Source: a virus. Taken from it: 64,000 bases of DNA. This document shows, in pieces, positions 19,157-26,099 of this stretch (its first letter is position 1; the number at the start of each line of letters is the position of its first letter). The stretch covers positions 1-64,000 of IMG/VR virus record IMGVR_UViG_3300009419_000011, one strand, 5' to 3'. A program made the position numbers and the translations under genes. The notes beneath the pieces were generated by a model. The model saw only the letters and a program-made list of their open reading frames with translations. It was not told the DNA's origin and made no database searches.

Positions 19157-19360
19157 TTATTCTCCAAAATAACTGTTCATTATTTCTAGCTTGTCTTGAT
19201 ACTCTGCCATTAGTGCAACTTCCTTTTCAATAGCATCCATTAGATCTGTGTGATCATGGATAGCAGTAGGATTACTAAGCATAATATCCACATTCATTTT
19301 ATGCTTTAGAATGTGTGCTTCAAAGTGTTGTTTTAATACGCTGATAATTTCTTGTCTCAT
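19157..19360 (-). CDS. Unknown small helical phage protein, 67 residues
   Basis: Not recognised. Almost entirely helical, with His-rich N-terminal half (LKQHFEAHILKHK) and a charged C-terminal helix. It overlaps folE by 4 bases, so it is translated with it. Confidence 0.55.
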   Translation of the reverse strand: MRQEIISVLKQHFEAHILKHKMNVDIMLSNPTAIHDHTDLMDAIEKEVALMAEYQDKLEIMNSYFGE

Positions 19361-20055
19361 CTTGGGGCAAAGTCCTGTTGTAATTTAATGTTATCAAAGA
19401 ATTCCTTCTTTGTGCTTTGATCGTCTTTAAACGCACCTTTTAGTACTGTGGTTTGTGTAAGACTTGAATGTGCCATGATGCCGCGATTCTCACAGCAACC
19501 ATGTACTGCCTGAATATAAACGCCTACATCCTTGGCGTCTGTAGCCTTCATGATTTCTTTGGCAATATCATTAGCAAGCTCCTCCTGGAGAGTACCACGT
19601 CGGGCACACCATTGAGCGATGCGTGTATATTTTGAGAGGCCAATGAGTTTCTCGGCAGCAATAATACCAATATAGGCAACGCCACTAACAGGTTGGTGAT
19701 GATGACTGCACATACTGCGAAGCTCACTGCGAACAACCAACATACCTTCGTAGCGGTCCTCCGAATCATTTGGAAATGCTGTTGCGTCTGGTGCTGGGTC
19801 ATATCTACCTGCCATTATTTCGTGGAAGTACATTTTGGCAAGTCTTCTTGCGGTACCTTTTGAGTTGGGATCATTTTCGCGATCAATTAGCAATGTGTCT
19901 AGCACTTGTTCAAATGCTTGTGTTGCTTCGTCGATTAGTTCGGGCAAAACATTAGTATCAACATACTCGCTGATGTTGTCTCCTGCCCAGAAACGTTTGT
20001 TGTCGCTTCGCATTCTATTACGAATTACTTGCGACAGATTTTTACTTGTATCCAT
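19357..20055 (-). CDS. folE: GTP cyclohydrolase I (FolE)
   Basis: 232 residues, close to the bacterial enzyme (about 222). Zinc and active-site residues are visible: CSHHHQP, then the GLSKYTRIAQW segment, and AVHGCCENRG with the second zinc Cys, ending in TTVLKGAFK. The enzyme opens GTP to dihydroneopterin triphosphate, the first step of both folate and 7-deazaguanine synthesis. With queE, a QueD-like gene and dpdA nearby, the deazaguanine route is the likely purpose. It has its own sigma-70 promoter at 20096-20125, inside the end of the upstream dehydrogenase gene. Confidence 0.93.
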   Translation of the reverse strand: MDTSKNLSQVIRNRMRSDNKRFWAGDNISEYVDTNVLPELIDEATQAFEQVLDTLLIDRENDPNSKGTARRLAKMYFHEIMAGRYDPAPDATAFPNDSEDRYEGMLVVRSELRSMCSHHHQPVSGVAYIGIIAAEKLIGLSKYTRIAQWCARRGTLQEELANDIAKEIMKATDAKDVGVYIQAVHGCCENRGIMAHSSLTQTTVLKGAFKDDQSTKKEFFDNIKLQQDFAPR

Positions 20056-20095
20056 TGTGATTTCTCCGAGTTATTGTCGTGGATGACTTCTATAC

Positions 20096-20125
20096 ATTGT
20101 AACTTTATTTAGGCAGGTCAGTCAA
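20096..20125 (-). promoter_or_regulatory. Sigma-70 promoter for folE
   Basis: TTGACT (20120-20125), an 18-bp spacer and TACAAT (20096-20101) on the - strand, about 40 bases upstream of the folE ATG. The -35 lies within the end of the dehydrogenase gene. Confidence 0.7.
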
Positions 20126-20920
20126 CCGTAGTAGCAAATTTTTCTGCACAGCTGATGATAGCACATTTAGATTAACATTATATTCTTTGGCATAGTTTAT
20201 TAAAGCTTCTGTATCTTTTGGAAAGCAGTACCCGCCAAATCCTAAAGAGCCATCTATACCTGGAACACGCATATGACTTTCACCGATGCGTTCGTCTTGC
20301 TTAATTAGATTAACAACTACATCGTAATTTAATTCAGCCATTCTTGCTAATTGATAAAGCTCATTCATGAACACTACCTTAGTAGCCAGGAAGCTATTAA
20401 TAGCATATTTGGCCAAGGCAGCATCACCTATACTACAGAATTTAACTGTCTCTAAACAAGGCTGTGTCATTTTAATAATGCGTTCAGCTTCGTTTCGATA
20501 TGCCCGAACATCGCCGCCGATAATGCACCACTTTGCATTGGCATAATCTCTACTAGCATTTGCTGCTGTTAAAAATTCTGGACTGTGTACTAGATTAGGG
20601 TAGATTTTATTGAGACTCTGATATACATTTGGTGGTGCAGTTACTTTAGAAATAATAACGCCTCGAAAGTCTTTTAGTTTTTCTAGTACGCTTTCTAGTA
20701 TACTAGTGTCACAACTCCCGTCGTCTTTCATTGGACTTGGAACACATATAAAGATGCCTTCGCATGCCATTAGATCTGTGTAAGTTCCGACATGTCCTTT
20801 ACGAACATCGGAATCTACACATACAACATTATCGGATGTAAATTCAGTAGAAGCACGAATAGCCTCTCCAACAAACCCTAAACCAACAATTCCTACCCTG
20901 GGATAAAAAGAATCATTCAT
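20105..20920 (-). CDS. UDP-glucose/GDP-mannose dehydrogenase family protein (short)
   Basis: 271 residues. N-terminal NAD-binding motif VGIVGLGFVG (9-18), a middle domain with HSPEFL and NSFLATKVVF, and the catalytic Cys in GFGGYCFPKDT near residue 235. The usual C-terminal UDP-binding domain (full enzymes run about 390-450 residues) is missing. Full-length relatives oxidise a nucleotide sugar to a uronic acid. The gene overlaps the glycosyltransferase upstream by 4 bases, so the two probably act on one sugar pathway, perhaps surface glycan or DNA decoration. Activity without the last domain is uncertain. Confidence 0.8.
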   Translation of the reverse strand: MNDSFYPRVGIVGLGFVGEAIRASTEFTSDNVVCVDSDVRKGHVGTYTDLMACEGIFICVPSPMKDDGSCDTSILESVLEKLKDFRGVIISKVTAPPNVYQSLNKIYPNLVHSPEFLTAANASRDYANAKWCIIGGDVRAYRNEAERIIKMTQPCLETVKFCSIGDAALAKYAINSFLATKVVFMNELYQLARMAELNYDVVVNLIKQDERIGESHMRVPGIDGSLGFGGYCFPKDTEALINYAKEYNVNLNVLSSAVQKNLLLRLTDLPK

Positions 20921-21990
20921 TTAATATTTTCCAACAAGGTACTAGCACTAAAGAAATGTTCAGTTAAATCAGTTGCTTGTTTACGCACTTGAAATTTAAA
21001 CTGTTCGTAGTTGTTAATATACTGAATAATTTTGTAGCATAGTGCATGTCGATTTGCCTCGTATGCCTTGTAACTGTCAGTCCATTCGCTAGGATATTTA
21101 AACATGTCGTAATACATTTCAGTATATGACAATCTATCCGGAACCATTGGAATAGCATCTACAATAGCACCTTCGTAACAGCTAATGCCTAGTGTTTCTT
21201 GTAGATTGGCACTAAACACTAACTTTGCCTCGCCTAACAAATTATGATATTCATTCTTTGTCAGTTGTTGATCTTGACACACAACAAATTCATATTGCGG
21301 CAAGTGTTTAGCTAAGTCACGGAAAATTTCAACCTGCTTTTCAGGAGCAATACGGTGTGGAAACAAAATAAGATCACGCTTGGGCATGTTCTTATACATT
21401 GTTAGTGTTGAGTCCATATATTCCATAGGCCAACCTGAACGTACAATTTTGTTAGACCGTACAGCACGGAAATGTTCTGTTGGACCGTCAGTGCCAAACA
21501 AATTCTTAACGAACATGTCAATATGAAATTGTGTAGCAAAGTAGTTGTGATCAAATGCGTGATAGAAACTCTTCTCAGCGTGTCTAACCCAAGGCTTATC
21601 ACCTACAAGACGTCCTAGAAAGTCTTGAGGGTCATAACTGCCAGCATGCCATAAGCCGTGTGTAGTTACTGGAATACCCAGCAACTCGCTCATGTACTTG
21701 AGATTGATGATACCAGGGTGCCAAGCATCAGTAAATACAAAATGATCACCTGGGCGAACGGCTCCGTTGCAAAATAGCCGGCCCATCTGCTCAACTTGAC
21801 TAGCCTTGTATATATTGGTGCCGCCAAAGTTGAGAAACGCTCCAGGAGTGGTAGCACTAGGAATATCCGTAGGACCTGATATAATGTTGACATTGTGTCC
21901 TGCCTTTCGTAAGAGGGCAGGTACATGGGACTTCCATTGTCCCGTGTACCTTGTCTCTACTGATTCTAAATCAACGAGAAAAACTGTCAT
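20917..21990 (-). CDS. Glycosyltransferase, GT-B fold (GT4-like)
   Basis: About 357 residues from the ATG at 21990 (MTVFLVDLESVET). A longer reading to 22176 runs through the upstream gene in another frame and is rejected. The C-terminal half has the GT-B donor-binding pattern: FPHRIAPEKQVEIF, then LVFSANLQETLGISCYEGAI with the conserved acidic pair. The N-terminal half has an RYTGQWKSHVPAL segment typical of an acceptor domain. Donor and acceptor are unknown. It is coupled to the short UDP-sugar dehydrogenase downstream and lies among deazaguanine genes, so glycosylation of phage DNA or of a host surface are both possible. Confidence 0.75.
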   Translation of the reverse strand: MTVFLVDLESVETRYTGQWKSHVPALLRKAGHNVNIISGPTDIPSATTPGAFLNFGGTNIYKASQVEQMGRLFCNGAVRPGDHFVFTDAWHPGIINLKYMSELLGIPVTTHGLWHAGSYDPQDFLGRLVGDKPWVRHAEKSFYHAFDHNYFATQFHIDMFVKNLFGTDGPTEHFRAVRSNKIVRSGWPMEYMDSTLTMYKNMPKRDLILFPHRIAPEKQVEIFRDLAKHLPQYEFVVCQDQQLTKNEYHNLLGEAKLVFSANLQETLGISCYEGAIVDAIPMVPDRLSYTEMYYDMFKYPSEWTDSYKAYEANRHALCYKIIQYINNYEQFKFQVRKQATDLTEHFFSASTLLENIK

Positions 21991-22225
21991 TTCTGTTGTA
22001 TTGTGGACGAGGGTTTTTGCCCTTGTACTCAGTACGAGGTCGACGTTCGCCACCGCTGTTCCAACGTTGATAATTCTTGTATTCTGGAGAACGATACAAG
22101 TCTGCTGGATTAAAATCCAATAAGTTGAAACGGCAATAATCGAGCCACTTATCGAGATCATCAAAGATCTTCTCAACTTCAGGTTTCATGAACAGGGTTT
22201 TTTGAATGTAGTTTGGCTGTGCCAT
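21971..22225 (-). CDS. Unknown small basic phage protein, 84 residues
   Basis: Not recognised. N-terminal helical part (VEKIFDDLDKWLDYCRFNL), then a strongly basic, Arg/Asn/Gly-rich tail (RRPRTEYKGKNPRPQ), which suggests nucleic-acid binding. It overlaps the glycosyltransferase start by 20 bases. Confidence 0.6.
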   Translation of the reverse strand: MAQPNYIQKTLFMKPEVEKIFDDLDKWLDYCRFNLLDFNPADLYRSPEYKNYQRWNSGGERRPRTEYKGKNPRPQYNRNDSFSR

Positions 22226-22240
22226 TTTTGTAATACCTAA

Positions 22241-22624
22241 TTAAAGGGTTGAAGGAAATTTAATGAAGCAGCCGTTCTCGCCGTCTTCACTTACATCAAT
22301 CCAAATCTCGCGACCTGGATATCTTGCAGAAATGGTTCCGTGGAGATCACGGCTTATCATTTCGCAGGATTTGTGGTTGAGTTCGAGTGTGCCATCTGTG
22401 TAGCAGTGCTCTAACCAACGCTTAAACTGAATAAACTCAATATCACGATCATCGTGAAAAACTTGAATATAGATTTTAAAATGGAAAATATGACGGTGCG
22501 GAGTACCAAGGAAACTGACATCATACATGTCTCCTGTTTTAAGTTTAGGGTCTGTAGCCGCCGCTGGATACATATGAACACCTTCCTTGCGAAAGGTTAC
22601 CCAAATCATGTTAAGATCAGTCAT
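22241..22624 (-). CDS. Possible QueD-like (6-pyruvoyl-tetrahydropterin synthase fold) protein
   Basis: 127 residues, about the size of QueD (120). The pattern HRHIFHFKIYI (43-53) resembles the zinc-binding HxH strand of QueD, and KSCEMISRDL (85-94) followed by EDGENGCFI (113-121) resembles its helix with conserved Glu and the final strand. The upstream zinc His is not obvious. QueD makes carboxytetrahydropterin, the missing step between FolE and QueE, and both genes are in this block. The call is by eye and moderate. It overlaps the small gene upstream by 8 bases. Confidence 0.45.
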   Translation of the reverse strand: MTDLNMIWVTFRKEGVHMYPAAATDPKLKTGDMYDVSFLGTPHRHIFHFKIYIQVFHDDRDIEFIQFKRWLEHCYTDGTLELNHKSCEMISRDLHGTISARYPGREIWIDVSEDGENGCFIKFPSTL

Positions 22625-22823
22625 TAACTAGATCCTTTGCAAGAGATTTAATCTCTGAATCAGTTAGGAAAAATTGATAGTTTGAAGTAAAGTCAACTTC
22701 TCCGTCTTTGTTAAAACATTCCTGAATAAACTGTACATGATTCAAGTCAGTTGGAGTAAGGCATTTCTTTGACGTAACACGGAGCCTAAACGCTTTATTT
22801 TCTTTTACTGTAAATTCTTTCAT
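22617..22823 (-). CDS. Unknown small phage protein, 68 residues
   Basis: Not recognised. Beta-rich N-terminus (FTVKENKAFRLRVTSKKC), helical centre, and a C-terminal helix. Overlaps the QueD-like gene by 8 bases. Confidence 0.55.
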   Translation of the reverse strand: MKEFTVKENKAFRLRVTSKKCLTPTDLNHVQFIQECFNKDGEVDFTSNYQFFLTDSEIKSLAKDLVND

Positions 22824-22841
22824 TTTGCTATCTCGTCCTCT

Positions 22842-23339
22842 TTATATTTGATCCCAATCGGTAAACTTATTACTATCCAACAAATCGTGCAATCTATGTG
22901 TCCAAACACCTGCATTAGTTGCTTCGAAATCTTTGTCGTCTAGCTTTATTGTAGCATTATAATTGAACTGTGTCAAGTAGGGTAACTTAACAGAAATCAT
23001 CGAAATGAATTTTCTTTGCTCATTTAATCCTGTTTCCAAAATATCTTCTGCGTACTTGCAATCAAAATCCAAAGTACACCAAAAATCTTGTTTTAGAAGA
23101 GCCATAATCATTAGCTTCCAATTTTCGAGATCTTCTGTGCTTCTTGGTTTGAAACTTTGATTTGCACCAAAGTAAACATGCTTGACTTTTTCTTGTTTAG
23201 CAAGTAGTAAAACTTCGGCTGGATTTTGAACACCTGTTACAAACAGAGTGTCCATTCCGTATGCCGCAGTATGCTCAATTTCTTTACCAGTAAAGAAAAT
23301 TACTTGATCACTAGTACCTGTTGCATAATCACGATTCAT
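22842..23339 (-). CDS. Unknown phage protein, 165 residues, next to dpdA
   Basis: Not recognised. N-terminal half looks Rossmann-like (VIFFTGKEIEHTAAYG, TLFVTGVQNPAEVL, VKHVYFGANQSF). No QueC motif (SGGxDS) or other catalytic signature was found. Its start overlaps dpdA by 11 bases, so it may belong to the same pathway; that is inferred from position only. Confidence 0.6.
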   Translation of the reverse strand: MNRDYATGTSDQVIFFTGKEIEHTAAYGMDTLFVTGVQNPAEVLLLAKQEKVKHVYFGANQSFKPRSTEDLENWKLMIMALLKQDFWCTLDFDCKYAEDILETGLNEQRKFISMISVKLPYLTQFNYNATIKLDDKDFEATNAGVWTHRLHDLLDSNKFTDWDQI

Positions 23340-24963
23340 CTTGCAGTCCTTCTTCTAGAGCACGTAAATCATCATCATCTGGATTAACTAAATCAACTTC
23401 TTCTGCTTTAGTAACTTCTTCAATTTCGAAGAATGAGTTAAAAGTATTCTGCTTAGGACCGCCTTGTAGACGAGCACCTTCTAAGCTACGAAGGAAAGGA
23501 CCAGCTTGCTCAATTAACGCAAACGCTTCATCTTTAGTAGCAGTATTAAACAGCTCTTCGACAAATGTGCTAAAGTACAAAATGTTACGAGGAACCCAAT
23601 CTGAATACTCGTCACTCATGTCGCTTGATTTAACTTTCTTCCAATGTTTCCAATTAATTCTATCTTTAGTTTTTGCAATCTCAATATCCATTAATTGTTG
23701 AGCACGTTGAACAGCAACAATATGACATTCAACATTATGTCCCATCATTAGGGCATATGCAAAGCTATCCCAAGATGTTTTGTTAGGAATCTTACCTAGT
23801 TTGTTAAGCCTAGGCACAATATGATAGTGTTCTGGATTCAAGTGATCAAACTTAACATCACCTAACTCTGTATCAGACTTTCTTTCGCCTAGATCATAAT
23901 AGGCGATGTCTTTCATTGTTAGACGTTTTCCGATTGTTGACTCGAATGGGAACGGGATGTCTGATCCTGAAAGTGCTTTGTTATCTGGGGCTTTGTCCAT
24001 AATAACACTCCACCTTTTTGGCGTGTGGACTGCGTTTGTGTAGACGAGGCCGTGTGCTGTTGCGATGAACGGTGAGGCACAGTCAAAAGATATGGTAAGC
24101 TCTTCATTAATATGTTTCCTAATTTGTCGTTGAATTAACGTTAAGTAACAACTCCAGTCAAGTTGTGCTGTACCCAAGAAGTGGATCCAGTTTTTGCCCT
24201 TCAGCAAACCATCTTCACGCAAGGTCATAAGACGCTTGAGTGTAATATCCATCTTGCACATGTTAGCACCACCAAAGGCCCAACCTTCTGCTTCACGCCC
24301 TGCATACTTGCCTGCCGGGTCGCTAAATTCTTTTACACCATTATACCACTTCTCAGCAGTTTCCCAATCTGAACCTTGTAAGACATTAAGCCATTTAGTA
24401 TTGCCTAATCTGTTCATTAGGAAGTAATCGTTATTGTAACGAGTCTTATCTAAGCAGTCATCGAATGTTTTTAATCCGGTCTTTGGACTGTGAATATGAT
24501 CACAGGCCCAGGTTGGAACGTCTAACATCATAGACCAATCGGCTGTTAGCTCAAGCCATTCTAAAATACTTTGACGTGTCTTAGTTGCAGCAGGACCTTC
24601 AAAGTTTAACCAGTCAAACTTAAGAACACCTTTACCAATTTGGTATCCGCCGGAGTCTCCCAGAATCATTGTATTCCCGCGATCACGTTGTTGGATCATT
24701 GACTCCTGCGTTATACTCTTATTCAAGTCTAACTGTGCGTGACCCGCAGAGTATAGACCGTACTTGTATGTGAAATATCCTTGTTCAGGATTTAAAAAGT
24801 TCATACCTTCAATGCCGCGATCAAAGCCGGCGGGAATACGATCTTTGGGAACGAACTCTTCTAGGCGTTGCTTGGCAACATAGGTACTATAGAAACTACT
24901 AATTGCAGGTAGGTATACTGCGTAGTCCTTTTGTAGTGGGGTTAAATTAACTTGTTGTTTCAT
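23329..24963 (-). CDS. dpdA: DpdA-like deazaguanine DNA transglycosylase (TGT superfamily)
   Basis: 544 residues. The tRNA-guanine transglycosylase fold is seen through DSGGYQ (103-108, base-binding Asp), LNVLQG (192-197), AFGGAN (229-234) and FDCASP (293-298, nucleophile Asp in the place of TGT FDCVLP). The zinc-binding Cys cluster of bacterial tRNA enzymes is absent, as in DpdA proteins, which swap guanine for 7-deazaguanine in DNA rather than tRNA. The Asp/Glu-rich C-terminus is unassigned. It lies one gene away from the sliding clamp, in line with DNA as the substrate. A tRNA substrate cannot be excluded from sequence alone. Confidence 0.8.
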   Translation of the reverse strand: MKQQVNLTPLQKDYAVYLPAISSFYSTYVAKQRLEEFVPKDRIPAGFDRGIEGMNFLNPEQGYFTYKYGLYSAGHAQLDLNKSITQESMIQQRDRGNTMILGDSGGYQIGKGVLKFDWLNFEGPAATKTRQSILEWLELTADWSMMLDVPTWACDHIHSPKTGLKTFDDCLDKTRYNNDYFLMNRLGNTKWLNVLQGSDWETAEKWYNGVKEFSDPAGKYAGREAEGWAFGGANMCKMDITLKRLMTLREDGLLKGKNWIHFLGTAQLDWSCYLTLIQRQIRKHINEELTISFDCASPFIATAHGLVYTNAVHTPKRWSVIMDKAPDNKALSGSDIPFPFESTIGKRLTMKDIAYYDLGERKSDTELGDVKFDHLNPEHYHIVPRLNKLGKIPNKTSWDSFAYALMMGHNVECHIVAVQRAQQLMDIEIAKTKDRINWKHWKKVKSSDMSDEYSDWVPRNILYFSTFVEELFNTATKDEAFALIEQAGPFLRSLEGARLQGGPKQNTFNSFFEIEEVTKAEEVDLVNPDDDDLRALEEGLQDES

Positions 24964-25315
24964 GTTCTTTACTTAATATTATTGTAGCATCTAATTGTAT
25001 CTTTGCCTTCTTTAAATTATCCAAGGCAATATTAATAGCAGGATGTTCTTTAGCTAACGCTTCGATTTGAAACTCTTCGTCTCGCTTCCTTCGAGCCCAA
25101 TCGAGTAATGCTTCTGCCTCAGTAGTCATTGATACACTAGCATAGGTTGTTGATAACTCTTTCCATGATGAACCGTCGTATACTTCCATGTTACAACTAG
25201 AGGTATTGTATCGCAACATTCCTGCTGATTGACTTCCAGGAGGAACGTATGTGCTTATAGGACTACCTCCAGTTACCTGAAGGTATCTTCCGGAATGAGT
25301 TATCCCTTTTATCAT
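24947..25315 (-). CDS. Unknown phage protein with virion-like N-terminus, 122 residues
   Basis: Not recognised. Residues 1-60 (SGRYLQVTGGSP, GMLRYN, MEVYDGSSWKEL) read like the short repeats of phage fibre or baseplate proteins, while residues 65-122 are a charged helix. It overlaps the clamp by 4 bases (ATGA) and dpdA by 17 bases. A structural-looking module inside the replication operon is unusual. Confidence 0.6.
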   Translation of the reverse strand: MIKGITHSGRYLQVTGGSPISTYVPPGSQSAGMLRYNTSSCNMEVYDGSSWKELSTTYASVSMTTEAEALLDWARRKRDEEFQIEALAKEHPAINIALDNLKKAKIQLDATIILSKEHETTS

Positions 25316-26046
25316 GCCTGTGCTGGAATAATATATTTGTAAGTAGCAAGGCCGCTATCTAATGTAATCTGCATAGCACCTTCGTTACTGAAACTTACTT
25401 TAGCATTATTAGCGTCTGCAATTTTAAGAATGCTCAACACACTTTGTACAGGCCATGTCCAACCTTTATTTAGGTTGCCAACAACACCTGTTGCAAAAAT
25501 AAATTCACCACCGTGTGTGCTTTGATCTCCAAAGGTAAACTTTAAATTACCATTTTCGGTCTTTGCCAAGAAAGTAGTGTGTTCGTTGTTAGCAGCCGCT
25601 TGGAACTGAAAACGTTGTACACTTTGAACGCTAGGCTCAATCTCAACATCCCACTTGACACCGCGAAACTTCACAGTCTTCAACTTTTCGTTAATAATGT
25701 CAGTATTCATAAAACGATAATCGTTTTTGAAGTCCTTTGTTTTATTCTCAAAGTGCAAACCAGTTGGAATAGTATCTCCGTTGCGGTCTGCGGTAGTAAC
25801 TTCAATCTTAGCATCTTCTTTGTACTCTGGGCAATCTAACAGATACTTTAGCTTGTTCATTTGCGGCATACCGAACACACCTACCATGTCTGGATATGGA
25901 TTTGCTGTTTCAGCATACATGATAACCGAACGGTCATCTGCCATACTGTCAACGCTAGTCTTCTTTGCGTCTCCAGTAATTTTCACAATATTTAGGAAGC
26001 CAAGGTTATGTGTGTGACCTACGATGTCTTGAAGAATGTCTTTCAT
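25312..26046 (-). CDS. 45: DNA polymerase sliding clamp (T4 gp45-like)
   Basis: 244 residues, near T4 gp45 (228). The N-terminal LGFLNIVKITGD, internal FGMPQMNKLKYLL and C-terminal IPAQA segments fit T4-type clamps, which form trimeric rings that tether gp43 and, in T4, activate late transcription. Presence of exact late promoters elsewhere in the window fits that second role. It has a strong sigma-70 promoter at 26064-26092 and lies just downstream of the polymerase gene. No catalytic residues are expected. Confidence 0.85.
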   Translation of the reverse strand: MKDILQDIVGHTHNLGFLNIVKITGDAKKTSVDSMADDRSVIMYAETANPYPDMVGVFGMPQMNKLKYLLDCPEYKEDAKIEVTTADRNGDTIPTGLHFENKTKDFKNDYRFMNTDIINEKLKTVKFRGVKWDVEIEPSVQSVQRFQFQAAANNEHTTFLAKTENGNLKFTFGDQSTHGGEFIFATGVVGNLNKGWTWPVQSVLSILKIADANNAKVSFSNEGAMQITLDSGLATYKYIIPAQA

Positions 26047-26063
26047 TTTAAATCCTTTTGTTT

Positions 26064-26092
26064 AGTATATTTAGAAATTTGTATAATGTCAA
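26064..26092 (-). promoter_or_regulatory. Sigma-70 promoter for the sliding clamp operon
   Basis: TTGACA (26087-26092), a 17-bp spacer and TATACT (26064-26069) on the - strand, about 18 bases upstream of the clamp ATG. It lies in the gap between polymerase and clamp. Confidence 0.88.
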
Positions 26093-26099
26093 ATAAATT

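Noticed and set aside
21991-22176. Longer start for the glycosyltransferase at 22176
   Set aside because: The extra 62 residues are an out-of-frame reading of the 21971-22225 gene; the ATG at 21990 begins the real fold (MTVFLVDLE).
22842-23339. QueC as the identity of the gene next to dpdA
   Set aside because: No SGGxDS motif and no Cys-rich zinc site; only the position would support it.
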